A stretch of DNA of 64,000 nt from positions 499,001 to 563,000 of the forward strand of contig CANUEZ040000070.1 of the NCBI GenBank assembly GCA_948099385.1, written 5' to 3'. The DNA is from Fasciola hepatica. Its lineage: Eukaryota; Platyhelminthes; Trematoda; Plagiorchiida; Fasciolidae. Below, in pieces: positions 32,351 through 43,729 of the stretch (within the stretch, counting starts at the first letter, position 1; every line of letters starts with the position of its first letter). Below the pieces are notes generated by a model, which saw only the letters and a list, made by a program, of their open reading frames with translations, searched no databases and was not told where the DNA came from. Both the position numbers and the translations under genes were made by a program.

Positions 32351-34760
32351 ATGGCCGTTGCACGTGCTTTCGTTGATGACTCTGAGAGTTTCTGCAGACA
32401 TGTAAAAGACGCCTATAAATTATTCTCAAGGTTCGAGGAAGACTTTCGGCTATTTCAGCAGCATACTTTCACCTCGTTTTACGTGTATGAGAGTGTTAGT
32501 GCTGAGAATTGGCTTCGTACACATCCGGGTGCACTGCCAAAAAATTTCCCATACTATCGGGCTAAATTTTGCTGCGTGCACAATCGACGGCGAAACAGGA
32601 CAGCCATCAGGTATGCAAAGCACAGTAAATCTATTTTTACTTTTCAGATATCAGAATACGCAATGCCCGGCCTTCGTGAGGATCCGTGCCGTTGGAATGC
32701 AGTACAAAGTCGTTGGTCAATGTCTGCAGCATAACCACGATTTTCATCTCATCAGCGATAGGTTCTACCATCGTAATAGGCGTTTGACTCCCGAACAAGA
32801 GTCACACATATTAGAACTGATGTCCACTTTCCGCCGATCCAGAGAAATATGTGAATACGCTCGCCAGAAATTCAACCGGTTGTTCACAGTTAGGGATATT
32901 TACTACTTGAGGGCCAAGGCGAATGCCGTAGATAACCGTAGTGATGTGCTTAAGGTTCAACAACTAATGACTGGAAAGGGTTATTTGCAAATCATATCGC
33001 GGGAAGGCGTAGTTAGGTTCGCGTTTCACATTCCACAGACCGTTAAGTCTCTTGCGGATAAATATAGCGAGGTACTGCTAGCGGATGCCACCCACCAGCT
33101 GAACTGCGGTGGCTACCTTCTTTGGCATTGCATGTTGATAGACGATAGTGGCCTAGGTCGTTCAATTTTCTACGCCCTGCTTCCTAACGAGAGCAGTACT
33201 AGTTATCTGCGTGCAATCACCGAAATGAGAGCCAGGTTACCGGGGACAGCGAACGTGAAGACAATCATATTAGATCGAAGCTTAGCGCAATACAAGGGAT
33301 TTGCGGTCACGTATCCAGGAGCAGAATTTGTTTTCTGTTGGTTCCACGTTCTTCGGGATATGAAGCGTCAATGTTATCGCTTGCACGGCTTGTCCTTAAA
33401 TGACAAGCAACGCGTTCATCAATGGATGCGAAATTTAATTTACGCCTCAACTAAGGTGATATTCGATAGATTTAAGGCCGCCACTCTTGGCCGTAGTGCA
33501 GAGGCCATGAATTACTTGAACCGAACTTGGTTGCCGTATGAAGCAATGTGGGCGGGTTATAGTGTCATGAATAAGGAAACCTTCGGTACCTTTACTACCA
33601 ACAGGGTCGAGGTAGAGAATCGCCACCTGAAGAAAGGGCTATCTGCCAGATCGTCTTTGGTAGATGTTTTCACTAGAATATTAAAAGGAACGGAGGATTT
33701 AGATGAAGCTAGGCGCCGTAGGCTAAGTAAGCAGTTAGTTGGTTCCTTCCGGTCGTCGGCTGGAATGGATAAGTACTCAGGGTTTTTGACCCGATTAAGT
33801 ACCATCGCTCGTGTCGCACTTGAGAAACACGTGCGTTTGCATCAGGTTAGGAGCATTGTTCCTAATGGCGGCAGATGGTTTCTCAGGTGCCGTCGATCAT
33901 GTAAAGTGACTGTTAGAATGGGCCGTTACCCTAGTTGTACTTGTTGCTTTTTTAAACAGTGGTCGATACCATGCAGTCTTATTTTGCATGTGACTGACAA
34001 GATAGGATATGGATTCCATAGACTAGCCGTAGGTCGATGGGCAGTTGACGTTCGACTTCCGTCGTCGGTTGGAATGCCAACAACGTTGTTGGCGGAAATG
34101 GACGAAATTCCGCCCCCGTACAACCCTAGCCACAAGTTGTCCGTCAGCGAAGACGTGGGGAAGGATATATCGGTTGCTTTAGGAAGCTTGGGTCACGATA
34201 AATGGGTACGTTATGTTAGTCAGCTGAAGAAATTAGCCACAGTCATAGGGTCGGGACGAGATTTTGACATAAGCTGCGTTGACAAAGCGACCAATACAAC
34301 GGTAGACTTGGGCAACCTTCACACTGTCAATAGGTACCTGGGGAAAGTAAGCGACACAAGATATACGCATACGGTTAGGCAAAGGCCCAGCACGTCACGA
34401 GCACCGGTCGCTACAGCTTCCTCAAAACGTAAGGCGACAGTAGTGCTTAGAAACACGGATGAGCAAGACATCCAGCTGATAAGGCATCCTTTGCAGCTGT
34501 TACAGTTCAGACGTCTGCACACTACAACCTCCGCACAATACTGGATCCAGGAGAGAAGGCGCCGTCTGGAAAGGCCGCATTCACCGATCGTGGAAAATGA
34601 GTGCAGTGTCTGTCATCTTCAGGATCCCGAAGTGGATTTCGACAAGGAAACCGAGTGGGTGCAGTGCAGCCGTTGCCCGCGTTGGACGCACTATCAATGT
34701 GCAAATTTCGGAAACGAGGAGAACTACGTTTGCGTCCACTGTCTGGCTGGTGAAAAATAA
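32351..34760 (+). CDS. MULE-type transposase with SWIM and PHD fingers, one micro-intron
   Basis: Exon 1 is 32351-32610 and exon 2 is 32648-34760. Splicing out 37 bases gives 790 codons with no stop. Residues 74-117 form a FLYWCH/FAR1-like zinc site (CCVH, CPAF, CLQHNHD) that spans the splice junction. The MULE DDE core has Asp 233 (VLLADATHQ), Asp 296 (IILDRSLAQ) with the C-x2-H pair of FCWFHVLRDM (317/320), and Glu about 408 (TNRVEVENRHLKKG). A SWIM finger (C-x-C...C-x4-H) lies at 517-534. A C-terminal PHD-type C4HC3 finger (CSVC, CSRCPRWTHYQC, CVHC) spans 738-785. MULE transposases excise and reinsert DNA elements. A PHD finger on a MULE is unusual to my knowledge. A second GTGAGT directly after the stop and TTTACAG at 34832-34838 could bound a 3' UTR intron. 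No terminal inverted repeats were recognised, so a domesticated host gene is possible. Confidence 0.85.
32611..32647 (+). other. 37-bp micro-intron in the MULE gene
   Basis: CAG|GTATGC donor and TTTTTACTTTTCAG acceptor. Removing it joins two frames so that the CVH...CPA...CxxHNH zinc-binding pattern becomes continuous. Introns this short are known in flatworm genes. Confidence 0.8.
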
Positions 34761-35229
34761 GTGAGTTACAATGGCGATTTTCATTTTGCGTTTTACAAAG
34801 TAAAACCAGACAATAATTGTTTCCATTTCTGCTTTACAGACAGAACACGGCGAAACATCACAACGTTCGATCCACCTTTATGACCGTAGAACTTCGGCAC
34901 GGAAGTGTGCATGAAAGGATCTTTTTGTACCATTGAACCACCATTTTTCAATACAATTCTTATTCCTCATTTTGTCCTACATTTTGCATTCGCTACGGAA
35001 TGGGTCCATCAGTAAGGTGCAACGTATTACGATGTGGGTGGTTTATGTGTAGGCAGGTGCGCCTAATGGGCGTCGTGCTTAAGCTCGCGTAATTAGAGGT
35101 TGCATTAGTTGCGTGCAATCTTACAATATTCCGGTCAGGAAAACAAAATCGTTCAGGCATGAGTTGATCGACTAATTGCATAATAGTAATCCCCAAACGT
35201 ATAGGATCATCGTCTTGGTTATATATAGG
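34761..35229. other. MULE 3' flank
   Basis: Contains the possible 3' UTR intron (34761-34838) and AATACA near 34950 as a weak polyadenylation candidate. No other feature seen. Confidence 0.35.
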
Positions 35230-35660
35230 TATATACATAGACATGAATATACGGATCTATGCACACGTCAGTACTTATATATATATATATGCATATAAAT
35301 GTAAGCATCTATATTTAGATACGTATGTAAGTACACATGTACACATTTACATATAAATATATATATATATATATATTTATGTCTTTAAATATACATATAC
35401 ATACATAGTTACATACGTATATATACATGTACTTACGTGTGCATAGAACCGTATACAAATATATATATATATATTCTTATATGAATCAATACATACACCT
35501 TCGTAGAGAAATATACAAATACGTACCTACGTGTGCATATAGGCATATAAACATATATATATAGATATATATAAATATGTGTGGACGTGTGCACATATAC
35601 ATATATATATACACATATTTACATTTATATATATATATATATTTATATGGGGAATACACA
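35230..35660. repeat. AT-rich microsatellite field
   Basis: About 430 bases of interspersed TATATA, ACATATAC and ATACGTA-type runs, with at least six uninterrupted TA tracts of 10-20 bases. Confidence 0.9.
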
Positions 35661-35902
35661 AGACCTAACTACATTATTTAGGTATACAAATACAATAGGA
35701 GCTTATGCCTTCTTATGAGAAATTTAGCTGTATAATTCCCCGTTTTGCTGTACAATTCTCATTTCTTGGTATCGGTTACCGTGGACTGTATCTTTGTACA
35801 AATTGCTGTACTTGGACCGAAAATGGCAACTAAGTTATCGCGCACCCATTCAAATCGACGCCAAATGTTTGAATACCGCGCTGTTGGACCACAGAACGCT
35901 AC

Positions 35903-36194
35903 CGTTTCGGAACGGTTTTGCACCGGTTTCGCTGCACGGGCATATTTCCTTAATTTTGGAAACGTTCTCACGACCCAAAAGTGAATTCAATGGAATTCCT
36001 CGAAATGGAGATTTCCACATTTGTGACTATAATGATCATATTATCTGTAAATTAGCACAAATGAGGCAGGTATACCGGAGAGAACGGCAGTAAACGGCCT
36101 ACTCACCTGGTCCCAAAACCCCGCAGCCAGTACGGACTGACTTAACTGCACACAAGAGTAGCGCAATCTTCAGTTGTCTTGAAGTCTTGAAGTA
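35903..36194 (+). repeat. 292-bp dispersed repeat, unit 2
   Basis: Same orientation and length as 25444-25735. By eye only a few substitutions, for example A to G in GGAACAGTTTTG and in CGAAATGAAGATT. Here it is followed by the poly-G repeat rather than by a LINE tail. Confidence 0.9.
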
Positions 36195-36303
36195 CTACAC
36201 GGGTTCGAGGCTTTGAGCCTAATTGTCCCGGTTCTTGAGGAAATCTTTGATCTTCTGTCGGATTCACCGAGCTGAAACGAGAGTAAAAAGAAGAGGGGGG
36301 GGG
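36189..36303 (+). repeat. About 115-bp dispersed repeat ending in poly-G, unit 2
   Basis: Matches 32031-32150 and ends in a 9-base G run (36295-36303), immediately before the 3' UTR of CR1-C. Confidence 0.85.
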
Positions 36304-36853
36304 TGTTAGCAGCGAAATCAAGATACACATAACCTCATGCAGTGTCACACTGTGGACAGTGCCTTAAGCTGAGTGCTGGTGCGGCATTCATGAACATATA
36401 TGCGATAAAAGACATCTATTTTGTTAGTTTTTTTTGATAAAGGGAATTATTGGGAGAGACCCAGGTAGAGGTCTAGCTTTTTCTTGAAGATAGTATTGTT
36501 CTGCGAGAGAACAATATCTTCTGGAAGTGCATTTTACATAGTAATAACCCTATAGCTAAAAAAGTTAATCCTTAGTGAAGTACGTGGCCTCGGTTTGAAA
36601 ACTTTTCTGCTGTGACCACGGAGAGAGGAGGCTGGACAGACGGAGAAGAAGCAATCGCTTTGACCTGTTTCAAAAAGGTGGAACATCAAAAACAAATCAC
36701 CTCTTACGCGTCTTACGTCAAGGGGATAGAGGTTGAGGAGTGAGAGGCGGACGGGATAAGGTAGATGGGATAGACCCCTTACTGCCTTGGTGGAGGCCCG
36801 CTGAACTCTTTCTAGGATCTCACGGTCTCGGACAAGACCAGAGTGCACTATCT
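36304..36853 (-). pseudogene. CR1-C LINE, 3' segment (ORF2 C-terminus and 3' UTR)
   Basis: From the BEL insertion point: VHSGLVRDREILERVQRAST, LPYPVRLSLLNLYPLDVRRV, a SLRGHSRKV block, a stop near 36534, and PEDIVLSQNNTIFKKKLDLY ending the protein near 36445. A 3' UTR follows to about 36304. It joins exactly to the segment at 43735-45890 when the BEL element and one copy of CTATC are removed. Confidence 0.88.
36849..36853. repeat. BEL-1 target-site duplication, left (CTATC)
   Basis: CTATC here and at 43730-43734. With one copy removed, the CR1-C codons for EYGSQIVHSG are continuous. Confidence 0.93.
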
Positions 36854-37035
36854 GTTACGAACGTTTGAGCAATGCGTAGCCAAATTACAGAACCGTGGTG
36901 TATGGACAATGGTGCAGAGGAGATGGACAATATACTACGTGGATCCTCTTCGCTAAAGTCCGCGTTGCTCCACTGAAGTCGGTTTCGATCCCGCGTCTCA
37001 AACTCAGCACAGCCTTGTCAGCAGTCAGTGCGGTA
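36854..37035 (+). repeat. Partial LTR start plus antisense BEL RNase H fragment
   Basis: The first 34-35 bases repeat the terminus of the BEL-1 LTR (TGTTACGAACGTTTGAGC and on). From about 36890 to 37032 the + strand codes for RNase H residues such as GDGQYTTWILFAKVRVAPL, matching BEL-1 RNase H (GDGQYTTRILFAKARVAPL) but in the opposite orientation to BEL-1 and with several substitutions. The complete LTR then starts at 37036. This lies inside the CTATC duplication, so it moved with the element. Confidence 0.85.
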
Positions 37036-37413
37036 TGTTATGAACGTTTGAGCAATGCGTAGCCAAATTCGCAACGGATCCCGAAATCAGAAGGCGATTA
37101 TCCGTGATAATTCTACGATACTAGATTATTAAAATAAACAATGACGTAAACAATATACAAACCTCAATAATACGATCACAAAGTCTCAACAACGAGAAAC
37201 CGAATAGCAGCGTGTGAGCAGACAGCACGTGCGTCACGCAGGTCCTGAACAAGGATGTGCCAAAATAGCGCTCTGGGCGCGAACAAACAACAATTGGTCC
37301 AGAAAACAACCAGTTCGTAAAGACAAGTCAATAGTGTATGGAAATGAGTGATGTTGGGAAAAAACACTGAATCGCGAGGGAAAAAGGGGGATTTTCCACG
37401 ACCGGCTGTTACA
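37036..37413 (-). repeat. BEL-1 3' LTR (378 bp)
   Basis: Reads TGTTATGAACG to GGCTGTTACA on the + strand. Same length as the 5' LTR. Related sequences are the solo LTR at 62454-62830 and the diverged LTR at 60924-61301. Confidence 0.93.
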
Positions 37414-38113
37414 CCGCCCACCAAAATCCCCCTGGATCCTTAGCAGAGTCAAAGGTTCGGTATAAAGGTACTGATTCTTCCTACCTGCCTAGGCCCTGCT
37501 GTCAGTGCGCGCGTCTAATGCTCGTCGTCGACGTTCTACTACTGGTCGCACCTAACCCGTTGGCTACATAGACGTGAGGCTAGTCTACATCTTCCACAAG
37601 ACCAAATGACCGATGGCGGGCGTGAATGGTCACATAGACGTTGTCCTCGTAAGGGGCCGTCCGGTCCTGGATGTACGCGCTTGAGTGTGTGTGTGTGTGC
37701 GTGCGTGTGTGTGCCGGGGTTACAATGAAATCACAGTTATGACTACACATCAAAGGAGGACTTTCTGCAATGTCAACAAAAGACCGCGTGGCAAGAAAAC
37801 GAGTAAATGTGGCATGCATGTGTGACCTGAGCTCCGCTACTTCCACATGTGCAAGGGGCATTCGGTAGCGTCAACAAAAGGCGAACAAAGAACACTGTCA
37901 CATGTATGATGGGTTTACGGGATGTAGAGTGCGTCGTGCATGCGTGTATGTATCGGGATGTATAATGGAATCGCACTCATCACCACATATCGGAAAGAAC
38001 CTTCTGTAATGTCAACGAAGGGACCGCGAGCACCTTAACGTGTTTGACGGAGATTGTGTGGTATATATGGTGTTTCTTTATCCACCTCGATTACTGGTGT
38101 GAAAAAAGGTTTA
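37414..38113 (-). other. BEL-1 3' untranslated region
   Basis: No coding frame. Holds a GT/GC-type microsatellite near 37683-37712. Starts (+) CCGCCCACCAAAATCC next to the LTR, a block shared with BEL-2 at 61302. Confidence 0.7.
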
Positions 38114-41100
38114 CTAGGCCACAGGGTTATCAGCTCCTCCGTCTTCGCTCTCGAGTAGGTTAATACTGCGTATGTCACGAATGAGCACTCCGTTAGCTGT
38201 CTTCATCTTCACCGTTCTTATCATTTCGTCAGTGCTTTTGATGGTTTCCGTAACTACTCCCAAAGACCAAGCGCTGAAATGTGCGCGTTCGTCGGCGATC
38301 ATAACCACGTCCCCAACTTTGAATGGTCTTGTTTTGGCCATCCACTTCTGTCGAGTCTGCAAAGCCGGTAGGTACTCCCGTAGCCATCGCCTCCAGAAGA
38401 CCTTGGCCAGATAGTTCGCTTGCTTCCACCCGTGGAGGTAGCTCCCACGAAGGCTTACCGGCCCTTGGAAACCCTCGTTCGACCTTAGCGTCAATAAGTC
38501 GTTTGGGGTGAGCGCCAGGTGGGTGGGGTCGCCGTTCAATACTGGAACCAGGGGGCGGTTGTTCAGGATTCGCTCCACCTCAGTCATGACGGTGTTCAGC
38601 GTCTCGTCGTCGGGCGGCTGCTGCTCCATGATTGACAGCAATATCCGTCTGGCGGACCGGATCATGCGTTCCCATATGCCGCCTCGGTGACTGGCCTGTG
38701 GGGGGTTGAAATGCCAGCGTATGCCGTAGGCCACGGTTCGATTCTGCAGTTCGTCCCTGTTTATGTTCTTGTGCCAACGCTGCAATTCCCGTTGAGCGCC
38801 CACAAAGTTCGATCCATTATCTGAGTATATATCGGCCGGTACGCCTCTTCGGTTGATAAATCTTTGCAAGGCCCGTAGAAACGAATCGGTCGTCATCGAA
38901 TGTGCGACTTCTAGGTGTACCGCACGTGATTTCATGTACGTCATGATACATCCGTATCGCTTTTCTAATCTTTTCCCGCTCTTGATCCACAAGGGCCCGA
39001 AATAGTCCAACCCGGTGTCACTGAACGGCCACCAGCCCGTAGTTACCCTGCATTCTGGTAGCGGGGCCATGAGTTGTTTGCCTGCTGCGGCATTGCGTCT
39101 CCTGCATTGCACACACCGTCGGATCACGCGTTTTACAGTCTCTCGTACTCTCAACAACCAAAGACGCTTTCGGATGACGCTCATCACGTGACTTTCCCCG
39201 GAATGTCCCTCCACGGCGTGGACGTGTTGAATCATTAGCTCTACTACAGGTTGTCTCGCAGGCAGCAGTATAGGATACTTTGTGTCGAAGTTCAGGTGGG
39301 CGTTGGTCAGCCTACCATCCACCCGCAGCAGTCCGTTGATGATTTTGGGGTTTAAACGCTTCAGCTCGCCTCTTGGAGATGGCATGTCTTCATTGGTCAG
39401 CCCCACTTCTTCCGCCCTCTTGAGTTCTCGGGCGAAAGCCTCGCGTTGTATCATTCTGAAAATATCGTACTCTGCCGCTTGTAGCTCATCGGGACCTATC
39501 GGGCCGACCGGTATCCGACCTGAGGGCCGTAGCCCTTTCATGACTAGTCAATTTCTCTTGAACCTGATTAACCAAACTAGCGAACGAAGTGTCTTCATCC
39601 AGGAAGAAAACCTGACCAGTCGCGACAAAATGGGCGACGCTTCGACGACGTTGGTTGCTATCACTACGCCTTTGATCTCCAGTTCCAATTCCGTAGGTGG
39701 TTTTAATTCGAACACGGGCCAGTCCTGTTTGGGCAATTGCAGGAAGTTTGGCCCTCTCGCCCACGTGTCCAGTTGCCTGAAGTTGTTCGCACCTCGGGAG
39801 CACAAGTCGGCCGGATTATCGCCAGACCTGACATGACTCCACTGGTGCGTGGCTGATTCATCGTGGATAATCGTGAGCCGGTTAGCAACGAAAGTACTAA
39901 ACCGGCTCCGTACGTTGTTAATGTAGTAAAGTACTATCGTTGAATCCGTCCAGAAGCTCACCGACCAAATGTAGAGATCGAAACATCTCTTCACAGCTTG
40001 CACCACCCTGACTGCCAACACGGCTGCGCTGAGTTCAAGGCGTGGGATTGAGACCGACTTCAGTGGAGCAACGCGGGCTTTGGCGAACAGGATCCTCGTG
40101 GTATATTGTCCATCTCCTGCGCACCATCGTCTATACAGCACAGTTCCATAACCGAGTTCGGATGCATCGGAAAAGGCATGTAGTTCTCCAGTCCGTGTCG
40201 TATGGCCAGGGGTCAAACATCGTGGGATTCTTATGTCCCCTAATTTCTTCAAGGTGTTCAAAAATTCCTCCCAGTCCAGCCGGTCCCCTCGGTCCAGTGA
40301 CTGGTCCCAATCAACTTTCTTACGGCACAGCCGCTGCAGCAAGATCTTTTCGGGTAGCAGCCATGGTGAGACGAAACCGAGCGGGTCGAACAAACTTGAG
40401 ACGGCGGATAGTATGCCACGACGGGTTATTGGCAGCTCGGGAACGTTCAGTTCGAAAACAATATCGTCCGTTTCCGCGTCCCATTGTATCCCTAAAGTGC
40501 GCTCGATAGGAAGTGGAGAGCCGTCCAAATCTCTTACCCTTTCGACCTTTTCGTGATACGGGATGACCTTCAGCACTTCTGAAGCGTTCGACATCCATTT
40601 AGTTAAATGGAAGCCACCCTCTTCCAGCAATCTCGTCAGACCCCTGAACTGCTCTAGAGCTGATTCCACATCATCGAATGACCCAAGATAGTCGTCGACG
40701 TAGAAGTTCCTGCTGACGCTTTCTACCACCGTCCGATGTACCAGATCGCCATGTTTGTTCGCTGATTCTCGGAGGGCGTAGTTGGCACAAAATGGTGACG
40801 ATATGGCTCCGAAGGGGTGGACGGTCATTCTATAATTCACCACTGCGTTGTCCCGGTCGCTCCCTTCCCACCACAGGAAACGCAAAGCATCTCGTTCTCC
40901 TACCGGAATGTTCACCTGATGGAACATTTCCCTAATGTCAGCAGACAAAGCCACTTTACCCACTCTGAAACGGCACAGAACATCGATCAGTGGTGTGGTC
41001 CAGTCAGGCCCCTGTAGTAGGCGATCGTTTACCGACTTGCCCTTGAACTTGGCCGCACAGTCGAAAACCACGCGAAGTTTATTGGGTTTCTTGGGGTTGA

Positions 41101-43309
41101 TAACCGGATGGTGAGGCAGATACCAGATACCCCTTTTGCTGTCGGTGTTAACAGGCACCCTTTCAACGTAACCGAGGTCCTCGTTTCGCTTCATCAAATC
41201 CGCGTATCGTTCCCACAGATTCTGGTCTCGAATGAAGCGTTCTTTTAGTCGTAGTAATCGTTGGAGAACATAATTTCTGTTGTCAGTCCACGGGTCGACC
41301 GATGTGCGCCATGGGAGGGGAACCTCGAACTGTTTTTTGAGGCCTCTAGAGCCTTGCCGCACCGTTTGTAGAGCGGAGTGATCCTCTTGAGACAACGTCG
41401 GTCTTTCGTCCCCAATGTCATGAAACTCCTTTTCATAAAGCCGTTGCAGATGATACTCTATGCGGTCCGTTTCGGCGGATAAGTAATTCACGGAACCGCG
41501 TACCCCTACTGGACCGTATAACATCCATCCCAGAGCCGTGCGTACGGCATAAGGTGCCTGGCGGTCGCCCACTCTTTGGTCAAGCACCCAATGCGCCTCT
41601 GGCACGTCGCATCCGATGAGGAGATCCACCTCATCATCTTCCCAGTCTACAACGGTTACATCCTGCAGGTGGGGCCATCGAGTCAAGATTGCGTTCACCG
41701 ACCTTGGTGCTCGCATGGGGAGATCCGCTAACGTGAATGCCTCCGTTGGTTCAATTTCCTCGTTAGTGTCTAGAGAGATGAGTTGCAGCCTTAATCTACC
41801 GGCAGTCATTACCTGTGTTCCGCCCATCGTGCTCACTGCTAACGACGTCGCACCTTTAGCCAGTTGGTGTTTGTCGGCAAACCGCTCTTTCGCTAAAGTG
41901 GTGTCGGATCCACTATCAACGAAAGCCAACGCCTTGACTATCCCAGTCGGAGTCACTACTCCCACGGCCACTACGCCTAAACGTACCGGTTTACTGGCAG
42001 ATTGTGAAGTTGAACAAATAACACTGGACTTGGTACTCGCCTCGGATATGGTTACTCTCGCCTGATGCAGCAGCCGATGGTGTCTGCCCGTGCAGCCCTC
42101 GTAACCACATCGATTCCTTGTTCTACAGGCTGCTGCCCGGTGCGTGGTGTTGAGACAGATGAAACATGCTCCTGCCATCCTCGCCATTCCCCACCGCTCG
42201 TCTATTGTGGCATTGCCGAACTTGGGGCATTCTGGTAGGCCATGGCTAGTACCACAGGATCTGCAATTTGGTTTCGCCGTAGCATCTCGTGAAATGACGT
42301 GTGTATCGGTCCAAGGCTGGTACTTTGGATGTTCCCGTACAGGGGTTTGGACTTGGCTAGTACTGGGCTTGTTTGCTCGGTTGCTGTCCCGGATGAGTCG
42401 GCCGAATCTGCTGTCAGCTATCTTCGTTTGCCTGTCTAAGTATTCAGTCAGGTCTTCGAAGTTGGCTTCTCTGTCGCCTCGGCTTATCCGTTCAGCTTCT
42501 TCCGCCCACCGACCCTGTAGTTCGGGAGAGAGGTGACGGACTATGCCTTCCAAAGTGTGCATGGCGTCTAGGTCAGCTCTGTAACCTAAATGGTCGAGGG
42601 CTATTGAGCAGTTCTGCATCTTGATCACCAGGTCGGCCATGGTGTAGACGTCGCCCTTGGTTTTCTTTGCCTCTGCCATCACGCCCTCTATTAGGTTACG
42701 GGCTACTTTGAAAGGTTGGCCAAACAAGTCCCTCAGAATCTTTCTTGCCCTTGTGTAGCCTTGTTCTGGATCGAGCATGGTGCATCCGTCGATAGCTTCT
42801 CGCGCTCGGCCTCGGCAGTAGTGAGTAAGGTAAAGAAGCCTTTGCCCAGGGTCGGTTACCTTGTTTTCAACGAACGTCTCGAACTGTTTGACAAACTTGC
42901 AATGTTGCTCAGCTCGCCCGTCGAAAACCGTTAACTCCACTCTAGGCAGATCGATCGATGGTGGTTTGTAGTCGGCGACCGGCGTGGGGTTCCCTACCTT
43001 ATTGCACTCTAACCTATCGGAAGTGTCGAAGTCACTGGTCCTATACTCTCGCTGTTTCTGTGTACACTTCTCTGCTTCATGCGCCTGTAGTCTAGCCGAA
43101 AGTAACTGTTGCTCTAGTTCTATTATTCTCAGCTTATATAAATCAACATCCTTACGATCAATATTGCTTTCAATAACACATGAGCTAGCACTGACAGGAC
43201 TAGGCGACCTAGCATTAACTAAAGAATCATATGTACCCAAAACCTCCCCAGAGACTTGCCGTATTACTTTTTGTCCGGGTTCGACTGCTTTTGATCCTTT
43301 TCTTGGCAT
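38114..43309 (-). CDS. BEL-1 gag-pol polyprotein, split by one in-frame TGA
   Basis: The first part starts MPRKGSKAVEP and has 1,253 residues. There is a coiled coil (about 55-85), a gag core (VELTVFDGRAEQHCKFVKQF), zinc motifs CRSCGTSHGLPEC and CFICLNTTHRAAAC, and a protease with FVDSGSDTTLA (about 465). RT shows RVVFDCAAKFKGKSVNDRLL, ALSADIREMFHQV and YVDD at 870-873, and RNase H shows HAFSDASELGYGT (about 1,045). A TGA at 39548-39550 stops the frame. The same frame goes on for 477 codons with the integrase: an H2C2-type zinc site (HVHAVEGHSG...CVQC), D in GLDYFGP, D in YSDNGSNF, E in RGGIWERMI, and a C-terminal domain with FKVGDVVMIADE. Everything else expected of BEL/Pao is present. Readthrough or a simple inactivating mutation are the two readings. 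Confidence 0.92.
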
Positions 43310-43351
43310 TTTGCGTGAATTTTCCTCGTTCCAAATAGATCTATTGAGTAT

Positions 43352-43729
43352 TGTTACGAACGTTTGAGCAATGCGTAGCCAAATTCGCAACGGATCCCGA
43401 AATCAGAAGGCGATTATCCGTGATAATTCTACGATACTAGATTATTAAAATAAACAATGACGTAAACAATATACAAACCTCAATAATACGATCACAAAGT
43501 CTCAACAACGAGAAACCGAATAGCAGCGTGTGAGCAGACAGCACGTGCGTCACGCAGGTCCTGAACAAGGATGTGCCAAAATAGCGCTCTGGGCGCGAAC
43601 AAACAACAATTGGTCCAGAAAACAACCAGTTCGTAAAGACAAGTCAATAGTGTATGGAAATGAGTGATGTTGGGAAAAAACACTGAATCGCGAGGGAAAA
43701 AGGGGGATTTTCCACGACCGGCTGTTACA
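43352..43729 (-). repeat. BEL-1 5' LTR (378 bp)
   Basis: Matches 37036-37413. The gag-pol ATG lies 42 bases inside the internal region. Confidence 0.93.

Larger units (their letters stand above)
36854..43729 (-). mobile_element. BEL/Pao LTR retrotransposon (BEL-1) inserted in CR1-C
   Basis: 378-bp LTRs at 43352-43729 (5') and 37036-37413 (3') differ at one position by eye (C43357 against T37041). A single gag-pol frame on the minus strand runs from 43309 to 38114 with one in-frame stop. Flanked by CTATC on both sides. The near-identical LTRs imply a recent insertion. The extra 182 bp at the 3' end (36854-37035) is unusual. Confidence 0.93.

Noticed and set aside
32487..32647. An uninterrupted 757-codon reading of the MULE starting at 32487
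   Set aside because: Its first 53 residues are unlike any transposase, whereas splicing 37 bases from the overlapping frame at 32351 completes a zinc-binding motif. The spliced model is preferred.
35230..35660. AT-rich field as a replication origin or scaffold attachment site
   Set aside because: Composition alone does not support a function. It is plain microsatellite DNA.
39282..43367. Several + strand open frames across the BEL-1 region
   Set aside because: They are antisense shadows of the gag-pol polyprotein.
43310..43390. Extra N-terminal residues of BEL-1 gag-pol, upstream into the LTR
   Set aside because: The frame is open there, but it lies in the LTR and leader. The first proper ATG is at 43309.
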